Shown one piece after another: positions 16,727 to 23,373 of a DNA stretch of 43,901 nt; the stretch's first letter is position 1; the number at the start of each line of letters is the position of its first letter. The notes below the pieces were generated by a model, which searched no databases, was not told where the DNA came from, and was given only the letters and a program-made list of their open reading frames with translations. The stretch comes from an uncultured Oscillospiraceae bacterium (GTDB taxonomy: Bacteria; Bacillota; Clostridia; Oscillospirales; Oscillospiraceae): NCBI GenBank assembly GCA_910587255.1, contig CAJUKT010000023.1, forward strand, positions 1 through 43,901. The letters are read 5' to 3'. The position numbers and the translations under genes are program-made.

Positions 16727-17267
16727 ACTGCTGCCCACCCGGGTGGAGGTGGGCGGCGCGCAGTACGCCGTCCGCTCGGACTACCGGGCGGCGCTGGATA
16801 TCTGCGCCGCCCTGTCCGACCCGGAGCTGGACGGCCGGGAACGCTCTGCCGCAGCCTTGACCATTTTCTATCCAAACCTGTCTGATATGCCTGCCGAGCA
16901 TTACCAGGAGGCGGCGGAACAGTGCCTGCGCTTCATCCGGGGCGGAGGCGGGGAGCCCCCCGGCCAGGGGCCCAGGCTGGTGGACTGGGAGCAGGATTTC
17001 CCCCAGATCGTGGCGCCGGTCAACCGGGTGCTGGGGCAGGAGGTTCGGGCGGCAGAGTATATGCACTGGTGGACCTTCCTGGCGGCTTACCAGGAGATCG
17101 GCGAGTGCACCTTCGCCCAGATTGTCCGCATCCGGGACCGTCTGGCCCGGGGCAGGCCGCTGGAAAAGGCGGATCAGGAGTGGTACCGGAATAACCGGCA
17201 GCTGGTGGACTTCAAGAGAAAGTATACCGGCGCGGAGGACGAGATGGTGAAATCCTGGGGGTTCTGA
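16707..17267 (+). CDS. Bacteriophage Gp15-family tail protein
   Basis: A 186-residue protein resembling the Gp15 family (MPRPWNELLPTRVEVGG, SDYRAALDICAALSD, then MHWWTFLAAYQEIG and the C-terminal WYRNNRQLVDFKRK). This family sits next to the tape measure in Gram-positive siphophages and is thought to be the second tail-assembly chaperone. The ATG at 16707 lies inside the upstream gene, without a strong ribosome site of its own, so expression may depend on coupling or frameshifting. The frame is open back to 16629. Confidence 0.75.
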   Translation: MPRPWNELLPTRVEVGGAQYAVRSDYRAALDICAALSDPELDGRERSAAALTIFYPNLSDMPAEHYQEAAEQCLRFIRGGGGEPPGQGPRLVDWEQDFPQIVAPVNRVLGQEVRAAEYMHWWTFLAAYQEIGECTFAQIVRIRDRLARGRPLEKADQEWYRNNRQLVDFKRKYTGAEDEMVKSWGF

Positions 17268-17395
17268 GGGCTCCCGGCGTACTTTGAAAGCTTCATATTG
17301 TGACAGCGGAAATTTTGATCAAAGGCCGCCCCCTCCGCCTTTGGCGCGGCGAAGGGGGCGCGCCCGGCCGGTTCCCATCCAAAAATGTTGAAAAA

Positions 17396-17430
17396 CCGCT
17401 GTCCCAATATGGGGAGGCGGGGATTTTTTT
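17396..17430 (+). terminator. Terminator-like hairpin before the tape-measure gene
   Basis: A 10-bp imperfect stem (17396-17405 against 17411-17420, with two wobble pairs and one mismatch) is followed by GGATTTTTTT. It stands between the chaperone genes and the tape measure. A second stem (17327-17339 against 17348-17360) precedes it. If active it would attenuate tape-measure expression relative to tube protein. Confidence 0.5.
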
Positions 17431-17452
17431 ATGTAATTTGGAGGAGAGCAGT

Positions 17453-20095
17453 TTGCGCGATGGATCTATTACGTTCTCTACGGCATTGGATAATGCGCAG
17501 TTGGAAAAGGACCTTGACAGGCTGGAAAAAAAGATCCTGCGGGAAAGAGAATTACTCGGGGGCCTGAAAATCAAGAAAAACGGCCTTGAGAAGCAGCTGA
17601 AAGCGGCCAGCGCAGCGCTGGACGAGCTTCAAAAAAAGACCAAGGCGGCTCACGGCGGGGCTGTGATCAGCTTTGGAGACGTTGAGAAGATTGCCCTTCT
17701 GAAGCCGGCGGTCTCCGCGATCAAGGGGGAGATCGGGAAATACACCGAAGCCATCCGGGAGTCGAACCGCGAGCTGGAGAGCGCGAAGAGCAGCTGGGGA
17801 GAGGTGTATGCGCAGCTGGAGGACATCCGGCGGCAGGCACAGGCCGGGGACGGCGGGACGCTGAAGGATCGCGCAGGGGGATTTCTTGGCCGCGTGCGGG
17901 AGGCTTCGGCCAATCTGTTGCAGCCGGCAAGGCAGCTCTTTGAAAAATTGTTCCGAGACGGCTTTGGCGGGTTCGCCAAAGCGGGCCGGGACGCCGCACC
18001 GGCGGATCAGGGAACGCCCGGCGGCCCAAAGACCGGCAGCGCCGAAAAAACGAAAAAAAACGGGATTGCACCGGCGGCAAAACAGGTGTTGTCCCTTGCA
18101 AAAAGGCTGAAGGTCGTTTTAACGCTGTCAAAAGCCATCGGCGGCGCGTTTAAGCGGCTGGGCGGGACAATCAAGGAGGCGCTGGTTTCCCCCGCTGTGC
18201 ATAAAGGCTTGTCCATGCTCCGGGAACAGGCGGCGGCATACCTGAGGGCAAATACGCAGTTCTCCGGCGCCCTGCAGCAGCTGAAGGGCATCCTGCTGAC
18301 GGCGTTTCAGCCCGTCTACGACGCGGCGGTTCCGGCCCTTATGGCCCTCTTGAATGTCCTCTCCCGGGCGGCCGCCGCCGCGGCTCAATTTATGGCAGGG
18401 CTGTTTGGCGTCACGGCAAAGCGGGCCCAGGAGAACGCAAAGGCCCTTTACGGGCAGGCGATGGCCACGGAAGCGGCGGGCAGCGCGGCGGAGGAGGCCG
18501 CCGGTTCCTTGGCGGGGTTCGACGAGATCAACACCATCCAGACGGAAAAGCAGGGCGGCGGAGGGACCGCCGGGGATATCGGGCCGCTGTTTGACTATGC
18601 GTATGAGGACGTGCCGTTCAGCTCGTGGGGGGAGGCGTTCAGCGCGCTGCTGGACCGGATGCTGAGCGGAATCCCCAATCTGATGGAGGCGTTCAAGGGG
18701 TTCTCCGACTGGCTGAACGGCCTGACGAAGAAGCTCTACGACATGTTCGCCTTCCCCGGAGTGCTGGAAAAGGCGGGGCAGCTGGGCCGGGATCTGGCCA
18801 GCGCATTGAATCAATTGATAGACAGCGTCGATTGGTATCAGCTGGGGCAGGCGGCAGGGGCGGGATTGAACCTGGCCTTGCAGCTTCTGACGGAGCTTAT
18901 CTATACCTTCGATTGGATAGCCCTGGGAGCGAGGCTTGCGGAATGTGTCAACGGGATTGTATCGGAAACCGACTGGGGCGAATTTGGACGGCTGCTGTGG
19001 GCTAAGCTCAAAATCGCGCTGGAAACGCTGGGGGGCTTTATTGCGGAGCTGGATATGCCGCAATTGGCCGGAGCGGTAAGCGATATGATAACAGGGTTTT
19101 TCAATTCTGTGACCGAAACAATCCAAAACATTGATTGGTTTAAGCTGGGGGAGCAGATAAGAGACTTCCTGGTCAACATAAAGTGGGCCGAAATTGCGGA
19201 ATCCGTGGCGGCCGCCGCCGGACAGGCTGTGCGCGCGTTTTTTGAATTTGTACAGGGCTTCCTGGGAGAGGCGTGGGGCAGCCTGGTCAGCTGGTGGAAT
19301 GATACTGCGTTTGAAGACGGCAAGTTTACAATAGGAGGACTGCTCAACGGCATTTGGGAGGCGGTTAAGGATATCGGGGCGTGGATAAAGGAGCATATCT
19401 TTGACCCGTTCGTAAACGGATTCAAAGACGTATTCGGGATTGATCCGGCCTCAACCGTCATGGAGGAGATGGGCGGCGGCGTCATGGACGGCCTTTTCAA
19501 TGGCATCAATGACGCCATCGCGCCCATAGTTGAGCTGTTCGAGGGCATCTTTAACGGGTTCACCAGCTTTGTGGAGGACGTGTTCACGGTGGATTGGAAA
19601 GCGGCATGGGAAGGCGCCGCAAACGTTTTTAAGGAGATATGGAACGGCATCGTGTCAACGCTGGAGAGCGCGGTCAACCTGATCATCCGGGGAATCAATT
19701 TTCTCATCGGAAAGGTAAACGGGCTGATCGGGGACGGCCTGCTGTCGAAGGGGCTTGAATTGTTTGGCCTCCCCAATGGAAAAATCCCTACAATTTCCCA
19801 GGTGCAGATCCCGCGGCTGGCGCAGGGGGCGGTGATCCCGCCCAACCGGGAGTTTATGGCGGTGCTGGGGGACCAGCGCAGCGGCATGAACCTGGAGGCC
19901 CCGGAGGGGCTGATGCGAAGGATCGTCCGGGAGGAGGCCGGGGGCGGCGAGAGCGCGGCCCTGCTGCAGGCGATTTTGACGGCGGTCAAGGCCGGGCACG
20001 TCATCATGGTGGACGGCTCTGTCTTTGGCCGGACGGCCATCAAGACCATCAACAGCGTGACCACCTCCGCCGGCAGGCAGCTTCTTCTTCTGTGA
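17453..20095 (+). CDS. Phage tail tape-measure protein
   Basis: An 880-residue tape measure; its length sets tail length. The N-terminal 100 residues are coiled coil (LEKDLDRLEKKILRER). A hydrophobic middle follows (AAAAAQFMAGLFGV), then about four tandem repeats of roughly 36 residues, each carrying DW-x-x-LG (VDWYQLGQAAG, FDWIALGARL, TDWGEFGRLL, IDWFKLGEQI), then more helical sequence. GGAGGAG at 17440-17446 points to the TTG at 17453 (TTG-CGC-GAT), giving the family-typical start DGSITFSTALDNAQL. The longer ATG-started frame begins before the hairpin and is rejected. Confidence 0.88.
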   Translation: MRDGSITFSTALDNAQLEKDLDRLEKKILRERELLGGLKIKKNGLEKQLKAASAALDELQKKTKAAHGGAVISFGDVEKIALLKPAVSAIKGEIGKYTEAIRESNRELESAKSSWGEVYAQLEDIRRQAQAGDGGTLKDRAGGFLGRVREASANLLQPARQLFEKLFRDGFGGFAKAGRDAAPADQGTPGGPKTGSAEKTKKNGIAPAAKQVLSLAKRLKVVLTLSKAIGGAFKRLGGTIKEALVSPAVHKGLSMLREQAAAYLRANTQFSGALQQLKGILLTAFQPVYDAAVPALMALLNVLSRAAAAAAQFMAGLFGVTAKRAQENAKALYGQAMATEAAGSAAEEAAGSLAGFDEINTIQTEKQGGGGTAGDIGPLFDYAYEDVPFSSWGEAFSALLDRMLSGIPNLMEAFKGFSDWLNGLTKKLYDMFAFPGVLEKAGQLGRDLASALNQLIDSVDWYQLGQAAGAGLNLALQLLTELIYTFDWIALGARLAECVNGIVSETDWGEFGRLLWAKLKIALETLGGFIAELDMPQLAGAVSDMITGFFNSVTETIQNIDWFKLGEQIRDFLVNIKWAEIAESVAAAAGQAVRAFFEFVQGFLGEAWGSLVSWWNDTAFEDGKFTIGGLLNGIWEAVKDIGAWIKEHIFDPFVNGFKDVFGIDPASTVMEEMGGGVMDGLFNGINDAIAPIVELFEGIFNGFTSFVEDVFTVDWKAAWEGAANVFKEIWNGIVSTLESAVNLIIRGINFLIGKVNGLIGDGLLSKGLELFGLPNGKIPTISQVQIPRLAQGAVIPPNREFMAVLGDQRSGMNLEAPEGLMRRIVREEAGGGESAALLQAILTAVKAGHVIMVDGSVFGRTAIKTINSVTTSAGRQLLLL

Positions 20096-20102
20096 GGTGC
20101 AT

Positions 20103-20465
20103 ATGACTATCTTGGAAATCAACGGCCACGACTACGCCCGCTGGGTGGAGGACGGCGGCTACAGCTGGAGCCGGGACGACCTGGACAGCGAAAAGACAAA
20201 GCGCGTCAAAAACGGGACCATGCGCCGGGACAAAATCACGGAAAAACGGAACCTGACCTATCAGATGCTCCCCATGCCGGAGGAAATGGCAGCCCGGCTG
20301 GACGCCGATTTGCACGCCGCACAGTTCCGCGTGCGCTACCACGACCTGCACGGGGACCAGACCAGGGAATTTTACTGCTCCAAGCTGCCCGCAAAGCTGC
20401 GGCAGGTTGCGGACGGGGGGATTCAGCTGTGGGATGGGATCTCCTTCAGCCTGCATGAGATTTGA
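20103..20465 (+). CDS. Small phage tail protein (DUF6711-like)
   Basis: A 120-residue protein starting MTILEINGHDYARW, followed by KNGTMRRDKITEKRNLTY. This pattern, directly after the tape measure, fits the DUF6711 group found in Clostridia prophage tails, which probably belongs to the distal tail or baseplate. GAGGTG precedes the ATG with short spacing; a GTG at 20097 in the same frame is possible. The function is inferred from location. Confidence 0.65.
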   Translation: MTILEINGHDYARWVEDGGYSWSRDDLDSEKTKRVKNGTMRRDKITEKRNLTYQMLPMPEEMAARLDADLHAAQFRVRYHDLHGDQTREFYCSKLPAKLRQVADGGIQLWDGISFSLHEI

Positions 20466-20474
20466 GGTGCGGCC

Positions 20475-21176
20475 ATGGCACAGCATACAAGCGCCCTGTG
20501 GAAGGAGCTCTGGCGCACGCCGGGGACCGCCAGGGAATATCAATTCGACATCGCCGGGACAATTTACGGCCCGGACCATGAGGTGTCCCACAGCGTGGAC
20601 GGCGGCCTCTATGAGCGGTTCGGCATCGGCGGCGCGGCCACGGCCAAGCTCACCATGTCGCTGTTCGCGGACAACATCCCCCGGGCGGCGGCCATCAGGC
20701 GGTACATACGCCTGCGCAATGGGGAGCGGGTGAGCGAGTGGCTGCCCAAGGGCGTGTTTTTCACCAGCCGCCGCAGCGTGGAGGACGGGGTCTGGACCAT
20801 CGAGGCGTATGACGCCATGCGCAAGGCCGAGCAGCCCTGGGAGCCGGATCAAAGCCTCAGCTTCCCGCTGCCCATGCCGCAGGCGGCGGCGGAATTCGCC
20901 CGGATCATGGGGGTGGAGATCGACCCGCGGACGAAGCTGAACCCGGCGTATACCATCGGCTACCCCGCCAGCGACCCGGAGAGCGGTACAGGAGACTATT
21001 ACAGCATCCGGCAGGAGCTGCAGTGGATCGCCGCCGCCCACGGGGGGAACTGGATTATCACCGGGGAGGGCAAGCTGCTGCTTGTGCCGCTGCTGTCCAT
21101 GCCGGAGGAGACAAGCCGGCTGGTCACCGAATACGGGGACGCCATCACGCTGGGAGGGGTGAAAATCCGTGTCTGA
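20475..21176 (+). CDS. Phage tail tip/hub protein
   Basis: A 233-residue protein (YQFDIAGTIYGPDHE, then LPKGVFFTSRRSVEDGVWTI and a C-terminal helix-beta region). The first half has the beta-rich, receptor-hub look of distal tail proteins and the second a gp27-like hub feel, but I cannot name a family with certainty. TGAGGTGCGG precedes the ATG. Its last 8 bases overlap the next gene, so the two tip proteins are probably made together. Confidence 0.6.
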   Translation: MAQHTSALWKELWRTPGTAREYQFDIAGTIYGPDHEVSHSVDGGLYERFGIGGAATAKLTMSLFADNIPRAAAIRRYIRLRNGERVSEWLPKGVFFTSRRSVEDGVWTIEAYDAMRKAEQPWEPDQSLSFPLPMPQAAAEFARIMGVEIDPRTKLNPAYTIGYPASDPESGTGDYYSIRQELQWIAAAHGGNWIITGEGKLLLVPLLSMPEETSRLVTEYGDAITLGGVKIRV

Positions 21177-22698
21177 TAAATTCTTTGTGGGCCTGGACCT
21201 GACCGGCGTGGAGGACAACGGCAGACAGCGCCCCATCTCCCGGGTGACGCTGCTGCTGGACGATGAGAACAGCGTCACCGCCGGGGACGGCACGGGGGCG
21301 GAGCTGGCGGCGGACTGTCCCCACGCCACCCAGGCCATGGCGGACGCCATACTGGCCCAGGTGAGGGGCTGCCAGTACCAGATGTTCAGCGCGGACGACG
21401 CGGCGCTGGACCCGGCGGCGGAGCTGGGGGACGGGGTGACGGCGGGAGGCGTGTACTCCGTCATCTCCCGGCTGAGCGACGACGGCAGCGGGTACACGGG
21501 GATTGCCGCGCCGGGAGAATCCGAGCTGGAGGACGAATACCCGTCCTGCGGCCCCATGACCCAGGAATTCAACCGAAAATTTTCCCGGACCAATTCCCGC
21601 ATCACCAAAACGGCGGAGCAGATACGCCTGGAGGTGTCCAACGAGATCAGAGGGCTGTCCAGCTCCATAGAGATCCAACTGGATGGGATCACCCAGCGGG
21701 TGGAGGACAATGAGGCGAGGCTGTCCCAGACGCTGCGCGTGGCCGCCGACGGCGTGACCATCACCAACTCCCAGGGCAGCACCCTGACCATAGACGGCGG
21801 ACAGATCGACGCCAGCAAAATCAACACAGAGCAGCTGGACGCCAGCAGGATACACGCGGAGGAGCTGAACCTGAGCGGGAAAATCACCTTTGGGGATCTT
21901 GCCCCTGATGCGCAAGGCTCAATTACAAACGCCCAGTCCACCGCAAATTCTGCGCTTAACCAGGCGTCTGCCGCAAGCGGAATTGCGAACAGCGCGGCAA
22001 ATACAGTAAGCGGATGGACCTACAAAGGAACAACATATATCGACGGTTCTATGCTTAAGACAGGAACCGTGAGAGCCTCGTCCCTGCAGGGCGGGAACGT
22101 CATGCTTCTGAACGAATTAGGCGAACCCTCCGGGTCGATTGAGCTTGGCGGGGCGATTTCATCTGGATATGCCGTGGATATTTTCAGCTATGCGGCAATG
22201 CGCCTAACTGCCAATTATGGTGATTTGTACTTGACCGCAAATAACAATTATATTTGGATCAGGGGAGATGCCGTGGCGGTAAACACCCCGTTTATATCCA
22301 GAAACGTGTCCTCCCTTGGCACAAGCTATTATAGATGGAGCGACGTCTACGCCAACAACGCCGTCATCCAGACCTCCGACCTGACGCTGAAGAAAGATGT
22401 TAGTTATGGCCTGAATGATTACGACGCGCTGTTTGATGCGCTCAAGCCAATGAGCTTCGTGTTCACAGATGGCGAAAGCGGACGGCGTCATCTTGGGATG
22501 GGGGCCCAGGATGTTGAGCTGGCGATGGAGCAGGCCGGGATATCGAGCATGGATTTTGCCGGATTCATCAAGTCCGAGCGCCCAGAGGGGGGCGGCCATG
22601 ATTATGCGCTGCGCTATGGCGAGTTCATCCCGCTGTGCATTGAGCAAATACAGCGCCTAAAGGCTCGTGTGGAAGAGCTGGAAAGGAGATCATTATGA
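21169..22698 (+). CDS. Tail tip fibre with C-terminal S74 intramolecular chaperone
   Basis: A 509-residue fibre. The N-terminus continues the tip/hub module. Around residues 140-190 there is coiled coil, followed by beta-helix-like sequence (TITNSQGSTLTIDGGQ, DASKINTEQLDASRIHAEEL). From about residue 400 comes a Peptidase_S74 chaperone domain with the Ser-Lys dyad S403/K408 in SDLTLKKD and the typical HLGMGAQDVE. The domain trimerises the fibre and then cuts itself off. Start GTG 21169 is chosen from GGGAGGGG 9 nt upstream. Codons 250-400 look more AT-rich than the rest, suggesting exchange of the shaft. Confidence 0.85.
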   Translation: MSDKFFVGLDLTGVEDNGRQRPISRVTLLLDDENSVTAGDGTGAELAADCPHATQAMADAILAQVRGCQYQMFSADDAALDPAAELGDGVTAGGVYSVISRLSDDGSGYTGIAAPGESELEDEYPSCGPMTQEFNRKFSRTNSRITKTAEQIRLEVSNEIRGLSSSIEIQLDGITQRVEDNEARLSQTLRVAADGVTITNSQGSTLTIDGGQIDASKINTEQLDASRIHAEELNLSGKITFGDLAPDAQGSITNAQSTANSALNQASAASGIANSAANTVSGWTYKGTTYIDGSMLKTGTVRASSLQGGNVMLLNELGEPSGSIELGGAISSGYAVDIFSYAAMRLTANYGDLYLTANNNYIWIRGDAVAVNTPFISRNVSSLGTSYYRWSDVYANNAVIQTSDLTLKKDVSYGLNDYDALFDALKPMSFVFTDGESGRRHLGMGAQDVELAMEQAGISSMDFAGFIKSERPEGGGHDYALRYGEFIPLCIEQIQRLKARVEELERRSL

Positions 22699-22850
22699 CG
22701 GAGCTTCAAAAGGAAATTGACCAGGCGTTTAAGCTGCTGTCCGCCATCCAGGTGAGCGGGGACGGCGTGGACGTGATGGCGGCGGCGCGCGGCCATCTGC
22801 GGGCCGCTTACAATCTGGCGGACAGGCCGGAGGTGGACGGGGATGGCTGA
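22695..22850 (+). CDS. Small 51-residue tail-operon protein
   Basis: The ATG overlaps the fibre stop (ATGA at 22695-22698), GAAAGGAG lies at 22681-22688, and the 3' end overlaps the next ATG by 8 bp, so translation is well supported. The product (MTELQKEIDQAFKLLSAI...) is one amphipathic helical hairpin with no recognised domain. Its place between fibre genes suggests a fibre-assembly or minor structural role. Confidence 0.7.
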   Translation: MTELQKEIDQAFKLLSAIQVSGDGVDVMAAARGHLRAAYNLADRPEVDGDG

Positions 22851-23373
22851 TAAAACCACCGGCGGGCTGAAGGCGGTGGAGGAGGCCGCAATCGGCAGCC
22901 TGCCGGGTATCGCGGATTTGTATGACGACACCCTTCTGCCGGTGGAGCAGCAGGGCGAGGCCCGGCACATGACCGGGCGGCAGTGGAAACGATACGCCCA
23001 GGAGGGCGTGACGGCATATGTGGAGAGCGCAAAGACGGCGGCCCGGGAGGCGGCGGGCAGCGCGGCAGATGCGGCCAAACGTGCGCAGGCCGCGGCGGAC
23101 AGCGCGTCCGATGCCGCGGACAGCGCCCGGTCCGCCCGGCAGTACAGCGGGAAGCCGCCGGTCATCAAGGAGGGGCGCTGGTGGACGTGGAATGCGGAGA
23201 CGCAGCGGTATGAAGACACCGGCCAGGCGGCGCGGGGAAACCTGATGTACGCCACGTTCTTTGTGGAGCCTCAGACCGGGGAGCTGTACATGTTTACGGA
23301 TAACGAATATAGCGGGCCGGACTTCCGGCTCGTGGACGGAAGCCTGGAGGTGGTTTTGAGCGATGGAAATTAG
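22843..23373 (+). CDS. Fibre-associated protein with Ala-rich coiled coil
   Basis: A 176-residue protein. The N-terminal 50 residues form a small domain (SLPGIADLYDDTLLPVEQQG). An Ala-rich heptad segment at 60-100 (AAREAAGSAADAAKRAQAAA) should make a trimeric coiled coil, followed by a small beta domain (GRWWTWNAETQRYEDTG). That layout is usual for phage fibre or fibre-connector proteins. It overlaps both neighbours by 8 and 11 bp. The specific role is unknown. Confidence 0.65.
   Translation: MADKTTGGLKAVEEAAIGSLPGIADLYDDTLLPVEQQGEARHMTGRQWKRYAQEGVTAYVESAKTAAREAAGSAADAAKRAQAAADSASDAADSARSARQYSGKPPVIKEGRWWTWNAETQRYEDTGQAARGNLMYATFFVEPQTGELYMFTDNEYSGPDFRLVDGSLEVVLSDGN

Noticed and set aside
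17300..17452. ATG-initiated N-terminal extension of the tape measure
   Set aside because: It begins before a terminator-like hairpin and lacks a ribosome site; TTG 17453 has GGAGGAG and the family-typical start.
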